The notes below the pieces were generated by a model. It ran no database searches and was not told the origin of the DNA. It saw nothing but the letters and a program-made list of their open reading frames with translations. Shown here one piece after another: positions 1-7,572 of a stretch of 46,547 nucleotides of DNA. This DNA comes from Vibrio sinus (GTDB taxonomy: Bacteria; Pseudomonadota; Gammaproteobacteria; Enterobacterales; Vibrionaceae): contig NZ_JAMKMR010000028.1 of the NCBI RefSeq assembly GCF_023634645.1, positions 1 to 46,547 of the forward strand, given 5' to 3'. A program made the position numbers and the translations under genes. Each line of letters opens with the position of its first letter. Positions within the stretch are counted from its first letter, which is position 1.

Positions 1-8
1 ATGTAACC

Positions 9-2081
9 TTGATGATTGGTGACAGTATGAGTGATGATAAAGTTAATCCAAGAATAGCTGATCCTAAAAGTTATAAATCGGATGATATAATCGAAAAACG
101 CACGGGAAAAATAGATTTAGATAGAATTATCAAAGAGTTATTAGCGGAAATGTACGAGATAGATACCAGTGCTTTATCTCAAAGTGCAAAAACTACAAAA
201 CATAGACGCTTAGCTTCAAAAACAATCAATGCCATCTATGGTAAGCGAAAGCAGAAAAGCCAAAACGCCTTAAGCTTAGATGGCGCTTCACGCGCGCTCA
301 CTCGTATTAGAAACCAAATATCTGCAACAGGTGTTAAGCATCATAACTATGATAAATCTTTAGAGTTACTAAAGAAAAAACACCCTACCTGTGCATATTT
401 ATTATCAACAATGGAAGGCAAAACCGGAGCAGAAACTCGTGTTGCTTGGAAAAAGGTTCGAGATAAGCTGAAAGATACTATTCGCCTTGAAAAACAGATA
501 GATAAGATAAACCCAGCCGTAAATAACTACGCAACAGTAGTCAATAACATAGCAAAAACCTTTCCTGATTGGGAAGTTGAAGTTATGGCGCTAAAGACTG
601 TCAAAACCACCGATAGAAAAGCTGCTCTCGAAAAAATTCATCACCTATTTAGTTGTGTAGAAGCGTTCTACGCAGATCTAGACAAACTAAAAATAGACCA
701 TGAAATTATGCGCCATTTGCGCAAAGATGAGTTCACCAAACGCAATCAAGAAAGCGAGAAAACTCATGCGCTAATGAGTAAAAAAGAAAGCACTATCAGC
801 ATTGATTACCAAAAAACAATGCAAGTTCTTCATATTTTGCTCGGCCCATCCTCCTCGCATAGCTGGGAAGCGATTGCTATTGGTATCGCATTAGCTACAG
901 GCAGACGAGCTATTGAAGTGTTAATGCAAGGAGAGTTCGAGAAAATAGATAAGCACCGTCTAATGTTCTCTGGCCAAGCAAAAAAAAGAGAAGGAATAGA
1001 AAATGACTCTTTCGAAATCTACTGTTTAACCGATGCTGACGTACTTCTAGATGCATTCAAACGCCTGCGTTTATTTCCCAATATAGTAGGGTTGCAAAAC
1101 TTAGAGACTGATAGGTTTTACACCTTAAATGAATTAGTAAACAACAGAACGGCTGGGCCTCTAAATAAGTTCATGACCGATCTGATGAGCAATATGCCGA
1201 TAACATCGGGTGAAACGAAATCCACTTGGGTGTATAGAGATACTCGTGCTATATACGCAAAAATAGTCTTTGAGCTGTATTTCAAGGCAGATAAAAGATG
1301 GAAAAACAAAGATGAAAACATGTTTTACCAGGAGCTACTTGGCCACGAAAATTTAGACGCTCAAAAGCACTACATGCAATTTAAAGTAGATAATGCTGGT
1401 GGCGAATGGGAAGCTGTTGAGGTTGATTCAGACAAACGCAGATTAGAAGCTGTGAAGAAGATGTCTGAAAATGGATGGGTTTCAGGGACAAAAGCAAGAA
1501 GAGAACTGCACGAATTCGTTATTCAACAACTTGAAGAAGAACCTTGGCGTACTTTCAAAGCAGTCGACCTACGAAAAGGTAGGAACTACAAAATGGTCAA
1601 AGAATACATGGCCATTATGGAAGATGCTCTAAAACTTGACTGGTCTATTGATGCTATTTTGGAAAATAAAGCCGCGCAAGTAAAAGCCAATCAAACCAAA
1701 ACCTCTACGACTAAACCTGAGAAGAAAACTGAAAGAAAATTAGAGTCAACTGAAGTTGAAGCCTTAAAGCCGAAGTTTAAACCGCCACACCAAAAAGCTG
1801 ACGGTAGTTGGGACGTAAGCTTCACTGTAAATAATATCGAATATGCAGAAACAATCGATAAAGCTGGTGACATGAAAGAAGCTGGTAAAAAAGCTTGGGA
1901 AATCTGGCTATTCAAACAAAGCTTACCTGAAACTCCACCTAAACCTATCGTTACAAAAGAAAAAGATATGTGGTATTCCAGAATTGTTTTAAAAGGACAA
2001 GCGATGTGTGAAGCATGGACCACAAGTAAAACAGCGAGCCGGGATGCTAGTATCCGCATGTACAAAGATCTAAAGCAATAA
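9..2081 (+). CDS. telN: Protelomerase (telomere resolvase), TelN family
   Basis: This enzyme cuts and rejoins a palindromic telomere site to make the closed hairpin ends of a linear plasmid-prophage. It is a tyrosine-recombinase relative of about 690 residues, close to TelN/TelK (about 630-640). The catalytic set is visible: GRRAIEV (R299/R300), K325/K326 in SGQAKKREG, R413 in YRDTRAIY, and H446 followed nine residues later by the nucleophile Y455 in LLGHENLDAQKHYMQ; the H-to-Y spacing equals that of TelN. A charged, Lys-rich C-terminal domain follows. TTG 9, ATG 12 and ATG 27 are possible starts; ATG 27 has a GGTGA just upstream. The gene begins at the window edge, so its promoter and the expected telomere palindrome lie outside. 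Family is firm, start is not. Confidence 0.93.
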   Translation: MMIGDSMSDDKVNPRIADPKSYKSDDIIEKRTGKIDLDRIIKELLAEMYEIDTSALSQSAKTTKHRRLASKTINAIYGKRKQKSQNALSLDGASRALTRIRNQISATGVKHHNYDKSLELLKKKHPTCAYLLSTMEGKTGAETRVAWKKVRDKLKDTIRLEKQIDKINPAVNNYATVVNNIAKTFPDWEVEVMALKTVKTTDRKAALEKIHHLFSCVEAFYADLDKLKIDHEIMRHLRKDEFTKRNQESEKTHALMSKKESTISIDYQKTMQVLHILLGPSSSHSWEAIAIGIALATGRRAIEVLMQGEFEKIDKHRLMFSGQAKKREGIENDSFEIYCLTDADVLLDAFKRLRLFPNIVGLQNLETDRFYTLNELVNNRTAGPLNKFMTDLMSNMPITSGETKSTWVYRDTRAIYAKIVFELYFKADKRWKNKDENMFYQELLGHENLDAQKHYMQFKVDNAGGEWEAVEVDSDKRRLEAVKKMSENGWVSGTKARRELHEFVIQQLEEEPWRTFKAVDLRKGRNYKMVKEYMAIMEDALKLDWSIDAILENKAAQVKANQTKTSTTKPEKKTERKLESTEVEALKPKFKPPHQKADGSWDVSFTVNNIEYAETIDKAGDMKEAGKKAWEIWLFKQSLPETPPKPIVTKEKDMWYSRIVLKGQAMCEAWTTSKTASRDASIRMYKDLKQ

Positions 2082-2157
2082 TTTTAGTCGCTCTACTTTT
2101 ACGACTACAAACAACTACATGGTAAGAAATTACTCATAATCTTCAATCGGTGAATAA

Positions 2158-2913
2158 ATGAAAATCGGAATAATAGGCGTTGGCAAACTGGCTACAGCTA
2201 TTGTCGGTGGGTTGATCAAAACAAATAAGGCAGATGAAATTGTCTTATCGCCTAGAAATAAAACAAACAGCCAACTTTTATCACGTAGGTATAAACACGT
2301 TAGAGTTGCTAAAGATAATCAAGCAGTAGCGGATGAATGTGATTGGGTTTTTCTCACACTACCACCTTCAGTGGCCACTCACGAAATACAAAAGCTAACA
2401 TTCAGCAAAGAAACCTCAGTCATTAGCTGCATAGCTACCTTGCCCCATACAGAGTGCCAGAAACTCATTGGGGACACTGTACCTGTATATAAAGCATTCC
2501 CTTTGCCTTCTATTTCTCACTGCGATGGACCTCTAGCTTACTACCCTTGTGATGCTATGATAAAACCATTCTTAGCAGGGATGGGCGAACTGTTTCCTTG
2601 TAAAGATGAAAATGCTTTTAGACCTTTAGCGGCTATTACTTCTCTAATTGCCAGTCACTATGCTGTTCAAAACACCCTACAGAACTGGCTAGTAAAAAAC
2701 GATATTGAACCAAAGGTTGCAAGAAACTATTTAAACGATCTAACGAGCTCAGTTACACATTTAGCAAGGCAAACCGAGGTTGACTTCAACGAGTTGATTC
2801 AAAGTGCTTCAACTTCGCAAGGGCTGAATGAACAAGCAATGAAAATGCTTAGTGAACAAGGAATATGCCGGGATATTGAAGCTACCTTAGATAGCATTAT
2901 AAGCCGGTTATAA
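2158..2913 (+). CDS. Pyrroline-5-carboxylate reductase-like NAD(P)-dependent oxidoreductase
   Basis: The N-terminus is a Rossmann fold with the dinucleotide-binding motif GIIGVGKLATAIVGGL (residues 4-19), followed by a ProC-like core (DWVFLTLPP near 62-70, then VYKAFPLPS). ProC reduces 1-pyrroline-5-carboxylate to proline. The protein has about 251 residues against about 270 for bacterial ProC, and the C-terminal dimerisation helices look divergent, so the substrate is uncertain. It lies 76 bp after telN on the same strand and is probably a separate cargo gene. Metabolic oxidoreductases are unusual next to a protelomerase. Family membership is fairly sure; the reaction is inferred from the family only. 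Confidence 0.75.
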   Translation: MKIGIIGVGKLATAIVGGLIKTNKADEIVLSPRNKTNSQLLSRRYKHVRVAKDNQAVADECDWVFLTLPPSVATHEIQKLTFSKETSVISCIATLPHTECQKLIGDTVPVYKAFPLPSISHCDGPLAYYPCDAMIKPFLAGMGELFPCKDENAFRPLAAITSLIASHYAVQNTLQNWLVKNDIEPKVARNYLNDLTSSVTHLARQTEVDFNELIQSASTSQGLNEQAMKMLSEQGICRDIEATLDSIISRL

Positions 2914-3000
2914 GGTTTGACTAAGTAGCTATAAGATCAACCATTCGCGATTAATGCAAGCCTGAAATACTCGCTATAATCGCGTCTGGTAAGTGTACGT

Positions 3001-3132
3001 GCCCGCAATCATAAACGGCTATGCGCGCAATCATCGGGCTTTTCGTGCCCAGATTAAATGCAACTATAAAAATGAGTATGCCCACAATAACTGACACTAT
3101 AAATATTAATGCCCACTTTATCTGACTCTATC
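3001..3132. repeat. Left arm of a 132-bp imperfect inverted repeat
   Basis: This arm begins GCCCGCAATCATAAA and ends TCTGACTCTATCC. Its reverse complement matches 4640-4772 along most of its length, with two divergent patches: about 20 bp in the middle and about 5 bp near the outer end. Short GCCCACAATA / GCCCACTTTA units recur inside it. The two arms enclose 1.5 kb with two genes. The rest of the gap 2914-3293 holds no convincing gene; there are small dyads such as TGGCGGCCCGCCA near 3233. Confidence 0.85.
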
Positions 3133-3326
3133 CGTCCGTTATGACCACATTATTTGCGACTATAAGGGGTATTAAGTTTTCGAACCCCGCTAAGAATCGG
3201 AGACCTACAGGTCACCCAAAAACCCTACGAATTGGCGGCCCGCCAGTCATCAAAACATCGTGAGCCTTTCGCTATCGAAGATAGTGGTAGATAATGGCGG
3301 TTTTTTACAAGAGGCGAACCATAAAA

Positions 3327-3941
3327 ATGAAAGCGATCCTCCCCGTTCATCTGAACGGACAAGTTGTAGGCTATATAAATAACACAGGTGATGACCATCA
3401 AAACGCATTACTTGCAGACAAGCTATACGACAAGTTAGGAGTGCCACAACAAAGCAAAGTTCAAAAGATGCTTATGCAAGCCCGAGCATTCAACATGACT
3501 TGTCGGGGGCTTCATAAATCTCACCTCGATAAACACCCTATCAAGCCTGAGTTCGCTCCAGCCTTTATCGTTAATGCTACTTTTGCGTGTGAAGTATATA
3601 TCAAAAGAATCTACGAACTAAGGAAGAAAGAGTATAAAGAAACCCACAGCCTTAGCGTGCTATACAAACAACTTCACAATAAAGACCAGTATCAGATCAA
3701 CAAGGTCTACAAACAGCTTCGAAAGCAGAATGATGCAGATAAAAGCCCTGAACAAATAAAAGAAGCTATCAAGACCATCGCTAACGCTTTCGTTGACTGG
3801 CGATACCTGTATGAGAAAAAAGGCAGTCTTGGGTCTGTGAATGCAGGGACAGTGTTTCTAATAATAATCGCTCTCGAAATGTACAATGTTGAGCTGGATG
3901 AACAGGCAAAAGAGAAAGAAAACGCAGGGCAGCCAGCTTAA
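3327..3941 (+). CDS. HEPN-like all-helical protein
   Basis: About 204 residues from ATG 3327; ATG 3294 in the same frame would add 11. The second half resembles HEPN-type helical proteins: a helix around FACEVYIKRIYELRKK, then HSLSVLYKQL, and the motif FVDWRYLYEKK around residue 155. HEPN domains are often nucleotide-binding or RNase domains in toxin and defence systems, but I do not see a clean R-x4-6-H motif here, so activity cannot be claimed. The gene sits alone between the two arms of a long inverted repeat, which suggests an accessory cassette. The HEPN assignment is recalled from sequence pattern, not from a search. Confidence 0.55.
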   Translation: MKAILPVHLNGQVVGYINNTGDDHQNALLADKLYDKLGVPQQSKVQKMLMQARAFNMTCRGLHKSHLDKHPIKPEFAPAFIVNATFACEVYIKRIYELRKKEYKETHSLSVLYKQLHNKDQYQINKVYKQLRKQNDADKSPEQIKEAIKTIANAFVDWRYLYEKKGSLGSVNAGTVFLIIIALEMYNVELDEQAKEKENAGQPA

Positions 3942-4154
3942 TCGCTCACAGGGTGACTAATAGGTTACTTTAGGGCTTAACGTACGTTTTCGTACCGCTG
4001 GACTTCAAACCCCTATAACGAAAACGATCAATTAAAGTGACAGAATTATTCGAAGAAAACGGCTGATATTTTTGCTCGAAATCATACAAAAAAACTGCTG
4101 TTACTAGGTTTTCTTCAAATCCCTAATAGAGTCACTTATTTTTTTCACAGTTCT

Positions 4155-4472
4155 TTACTCTAGTGACTTAATCAAGTTAGTGATGTCTTTAGCAGTATGT
4201 CGATGATACTTGGCGAAAAACTCTTTTGTATTTGAGGAGGCATGGGAGTCATTATTGATGCCAGCGACAGACTTATAGTTACATATTTTTGCACTGACAT
4301 TTCCAACGCTTAAACCTGACTTTCTTGATATTTCTCTAGCATAATCACTCTGTTTACCCCGAGGAAACCCCTCACTTTCTAGCATTTTAAATGCTTCTAA
4401 ACATCGAAGTTCGTTTAGATCATTCCACAATGATGTAGTTCTATAACCCATATGACTACCCAAAATATTCAA
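4155..4472 (-). CDS. Small putative DNA-binding protein (HNH-endonuclease N-domain-like)
   Basis: 105 residues, with a possible second start eight codons in (MGYRTT...). The sequence SDYAREISRKSGLSVGNVSAKICNYKSVAG looks like the helical DNA-recognition module found at the N-terminus of some HNH endonuclease-like proteins, followed by a conserved-looking tail (SHASSNTKEFFAKYHRHT). No HNH catalytic part is present. It converges with the HEPN-like gene inside the inverted-repeat cassette, leaving a 213-bp AT-rich gap (3942-4154) in which I see no gene. It could be a regulator of its neighbour or a truncated nuclease; function unknown. Confidence 0.55.
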   Translation of the reverse strand: MNILGSHMGYRTTSLWNDLNELRCLEAFKMLESEGFPRGKQSDYAREISRKSGLSVGNVSAKICNYKSVAGINNDSHASSNTKEFFAKYHRHTAKDITNLIKSLE

Positions 4473-4639
4473 GCCCTATAACATTTGAAAGTATAGGTTG
4501 CCGTAGCCTCTTAATCACGGTGCTCCTCATTAACCGCGGCTTGCTCTATCATCGCGCCTGATGGAAGCTATCGTTGGGCTAAGTTACGGTTCTGGTCCTA
4601 CCTACGCCGATAGAATCATTTATTCTGGGCATAATGGCT

Positions 4640-4772
4640 GGATAGAGTCAGATAAAGTGGGCATGCCCGGCGATAAAATCATTTATTGTGGGCACACTCA
4701 TTTTTATAGTTGCATTTAATCTGGGCACGAAAAGCCCGATGATTGCGCGCATGGGTGTTTATGATTGCGGGC
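4640..4772. repeat. Right arm of the 132-bp imperfect inverted repeat
   Basis: Runs from GGATAGAGTCAGATAAAGTG to TTATGATTGCGGGC and is the reverse complement of 3001-3132 apart from two short diverged stretches. A direct repeat of the type AATCATTTATTNTGGGCA occurs at 4613-4631 and 4676-4694, so the arm is built from smaller iterated units. The gap 4473-4806 otherwise holds no gene that I can support. It could be a remnant of transposon ends, a recombination site or a protein-binding region; no transposase is present. Confidence 0.85.
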
Positions 4773-4806
4773 AATAACAGGTAAGCTGTGCTACAAACAA
4801 CCACAC

Positions 4807-5382
4807 CTACTTAAATGACTCTTTATTTTTCCAACTATCATAGGTGAATAAGCTGACTTGTCTTGGCGTAATAGAAAGGTTCTTAGCTATCGCTTGTTTG
4901 AGAGCAGTTTCATCGGTACTACCTGACTTTTGGTAATTATGCCGATTACCCCACCAAAGCTTGTAAATTTTCCGATCCATATCGGATGGTGAGTTATCAG
5001 AGAACGAGACTTTCCACTGAATACCATCACAGCTCTTTTCATCGATACCACATTTATCGACAAACAATGTCGCACTGGCTAGATCTCCGGCTTTTTTCAT
5101 CGATGAATCATACAGAGTCGCGAAAACCATTCTGGCCTTTGTAGTAGCTTGGTTTTTTCTAGCCAGTTCCATTACGGTAGCCACGCGCTGTTCTGGAGAT
5201 AGGCTACCGCCAACATATGCTTTGACATTCATAGCCATAAGGCCATTCTTATCATAAATAGAATAGTCCTCATCGCTGTACACTACTGACTTGCCTTGAT
5301 ACTGGTTAGGAACGTTTACATTATCACCGCAGCCTGATAAGCCGAAAGCACACACAATCAGAAATACAGAACGATTCAACAC
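4807..5382 (-). CDS. Predicted lipoprotein of unknown function
   Basis: 191 residues with a lipoprotein signal peptide: basic N-terminus (MLNRSV), hydrophobic stretch and the lipobox LSGC, giving an acylated Cys at about position 18. The mature part has a pair of Cys in KCGIDEKSCDG (about residues 109-118) that may form a disulfide. The gene is monocistronic, upstream of and divergent from the membrane-protein gene at 5573. Lipoproteins on prophages can act in superinfection exclusion or surface conversion, but nothing in the sequence decides this. Confidence 0.75.
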   Translation of the reverse strand: MLNRSVFLIVCAFGLSGCGDNVNVPNQYQGKSVVYSDEDYSIYDKNGLMAMNVKAYVGGSLSPEQRVATVMELARKNQATTKARMVFATLYDSSMKKAGDLASATLFVDKCGIDEKSCDGIQWKVSFSDNSPSDMDRKIYKLWWGNRHNYQKSGSTDETALKQAIAKNLSITPRQVSLFTYDSWKNKESFK

Positions 5383-5572
5383 AGCAACATCCTTATTAAC
5401 AATTTGAAATTGCTAGTATAAATTATTTTATTAACACAATCAGTGAATAAGGTGTGTTTAATGTGGAAATATAGTTAAATGATTGATTTTATGAGTCAAT
5501 CATAGTCAACATTGTGCCTAAGCTTCTATACTAAATTTAAACCAAAAATAGTAATTACAATAGATATAAATT

Positions 5573-6451
5573 ATGAGTATCGATAATCAAACACAAGTTA
5601 AAGTTCATCAAAAGATGACCGTTACTTCATTATCTTTAGACAAAGACGAATTAAAACAATTTTGTGATATTTTACAACAAAGGGCTAATTCTGCAGCAGA
5701 AATAGAAGCTAGGCTTTTTCTTAAGAATGAAAATCAGACAGAAGAAGTGTATGAAGAGAACAAAGCAACATTAAAAAGCTCTTTCAAATTAAAAGTGACT
5801 ATTGCTGGTGCTGATGGTGACCAACACTGGGGAACTATAGAAGAAGTATTTAATTCTCCCAATTTTCCTGAAAGTGTAAAGTCACTATACATTGAAAGTG
5901 ACCTAACACTAAGAGTTAATCATAACTACCATCCACACAACTCTTTTAAAGTCTTTTTAGACTTTAGTAAACCAAAAATTTTTGATTTTTCTTTTATGCC
6001 AAACACGGAAACTCCAAACGAGTCGATGATTGAAGTTCAAGGCTATGATTCAACATGGGTAAATGGTGTATTTAGTGAGCTTAAGTCATTTATCGACAAA
6101 AGAGCTTCAAAGTTATCAATAGTTCATAACCATAGTGTATACGATGTTTTAGTGTGGATTCTTGGCTTCCCTTTGGCATTTTGGGTTTGTAGTAAATTTT
6201 CTGTTCCCATAGAAGTATCATTCGGGAGTAATAACATTTACTTATCAGGGGCTCTATATTTATATAGCTTTGTAATTACACTGTTTTTATTCAGAGTATT
6301 ATTCCATTATTTAAGATGGGTATGCCCCCTAGTGGAATACCAAAATAAAAAAAATAGTATGTTAGTACATCGTGGTTCTTTGTTAGCTTTAACTACAGGT
6401 TGGGTAGGTAGCTTTATATACGATGTTGCACAATGGATATTAGAAGTTTAG
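5573..6451 (+). CDS. Predicted membrane protein, unknown function
   Basis: 292 residues. The first ~190 are soluble and charged; the last ~100 hold about three membrane segments (VLVWILGFPLAFWVC, LYLYSFVITLFLFRVLFHYL and LALTTGWVGSFIYDVAQWIL). I recognise no catalytic motif. The soluble N-domain with a C-terminal membrane anchor resembles sensor/effector layouts in prophage exclusion genes, but that is only an architectural analogy. It is transcribed alone and converges with the minus-strand pair at 6534-7513. The codon composition is more AT-rich than that of the structural genes, consistent with later acquisition. Confidence 0.65.
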   Translation: MSIDNQTQVKVHQKMTVTSLSLDKDELKQFCDILQQRANSAAEIEARLFLKNENQTEEVYEENKATLKSSFKLKVTIAGADGDQHWGTIEEVFNSPNFPESVKSLYIESDLTLRVNHNYHPHNSFKVFLDFSKPKIFDFSFMPNTETPNESMIEVQGYDSTWVNGVFSELKSFIDKRASKLSIVHNHSVYDVLVWILGFPLAFWVCSKFSVPIEVSFGSNNIYLSGALYLYSFVITLFLFRVLFHYLRWVCPLVEYQNKKNSMLVHRGSLLALTTGWVGSFIYDVAQWILEV

Positions 6452-6533
6452 CTGCAGAGTCCAAGGAACTTCCACTTCAGACTCTTATTGTTAGGAACTT
6501 CAACAAGTACCAATGGACAAGTCTATTGAGGTA

Positions 6534-7004
6534 TTACGACTTAACTGTTTCCACTAACAATGCATAAAATCCAGTATTAGCTATATACAGACCAAACCCA
6601 AATGCCGTAAATAATAGTACAAGAAAAGAACCCCACAAAGTTATAGGTACATGTTTAAATAACCAAACCAGCGTTACTTTTTCTGGGTACTTAACTTCCG
6701 AGATTAGATGTTTATTTTCACTAGATTTTGTATCCTGATGACTCTTAATCTCCAATGTTGAAATCGCTTGATTAACTACTCCAATCGCTTCACCTAGTGC
6801 ATCTCTGTGATCATATCCCATACGATAATTCGTTTTTACATGCTCAGACCAATGGATAAACTGATTCTGAAGTTTTTCATCGAAAACTAAAAGTGGTATT
6901 ACTTCATCCACCCAAGGAAGAAAATCATCATGGTTTTTAAAAGCACCTATATCGCCTCTTGTTTTCTGATTATCTTTTAACTTTTCTAATAAATGTTTGT
7001 CCAT
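6534..7004 (-). CDS. Small protein with C-terminal membrane segment(s)
   Basis: 156 residues: a soluble, helical, charged N-terminal two-thirds and a hydrophobic tail (ITLWGSFLVLLFTAFGFGLYIA plus FYALLVE) that would cross the membrane once or twice. It starts 26 bp downstream of the HEPN gene 7031-7513 on the same strand, so the two are probably co-transcribed. A membrane protein paired with a HEPN protein is a plausible toxin/sensor arrangement, but the function is unknown. Confidence 0.6.
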   Translation of the reverse strand: MDKHLLEKLKDNQKTRGDIGAFKNHDDFLPWVDEVIPLLVFDEKLQNQFIHWSEHVKTNYRMGYDHRDALGEAIGVVNQAISTLEIKSHQDTKSSENKHLISEVKYPEKVTLVWLFKHVPITLWGSFLVLLFTAFGFGLYIANTGFYALLVETVKS

Positions 7005-7030
7005 AACAACCCCTTAATCGTAGAGTTCTA

Positions 7031-7513
7031 TTAAACAATATTATCTATTATCAATGACTTAAATTTTTTCATGTCAGATGCGAAGCTATGTAAGAATCCC
7101 AATGATCCCGTAATAGCAGCTAAACATAGGGCTGAGTCCTCAGACATATCTTTAACTTTACGGGAATCAGATGGAAATTCTTGATCATATATACCCATCA
7201 AAGATTGAACAGCTCTTTCTCTACGATTACCATCTAAAGAATGCGATAGGGAATTACGTAACACATTGATTTTTTTGATAAGGTTCCACATGTTATTTTG
7301 GCTTTCACGTAATGACATTCCCCTGCATAATTCTATTTTTTGACTGAATTTAAACCTAGCATTCAAAAGGTGTTCAGGGTTAATAAAATAAAGCTCTATA
7401 GCATTGTCCATTATACTTTCTAAAACCAAATGCCCCTTCAACACAATTTGTGATAAATCATCAACATACTTAACTTCTTCAGCAAATTTTTTTTGTATAT
7501 CATCTAATTCCAT
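7031..7513 (-). CDS. HEPN-type protein with R-x4-H motif
   Basis: 160 residues, all helical. It contains INVLRNSLSHSLDG around residues 85-98; RNSLSH is an R-x4-H motif typical of HEPN ribonuclease or abortive-infection proteins (compare DUF4145- and MltR-type families). The N-terminal helix VLKGHLVLESIMDNAIELYF is also typical of these families. It is the first gene of a probable two-gene operon with the membrane protein at 6534, and lies directly downstream of repA on the same strand. HEPN membership is likely; RNase activity is inferred from the motif alone. Confidence 0.65.
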   Translation of the reverse strand: MELDDIQKKFAEEVKYVDDLSQIVLKGHLVLESIMDNAIELYFINPEHLLNARFKFSQKIELCRGMSLRESQNNMWNLIKKINVLRNSLSHSLDGNRRERAVQSLMGIYDQEFPSDSRKVKDMSEDSALCLAAITGSLGFLHSFASDMKKFKSLIIDNIV

Positions 7514-7572
7514 AGATAATCCTAATCTTTAACACCGCACCTGACTAGCTGTAGCTGAAACATAAATTAATC

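Noticed and set aside
1691..2065. 124-codon minus-strand frame opposite telN
   Set aside because: Entirely antisense to the strongly supported telN coding sequence and without a ribosome site or homologous pattern.
3160..3240. tRNA-like fragment (TTTTCGAACCCC near 3176)
   Set aside because: No cloverleaf can be completed around it, and no CCA end is in place.
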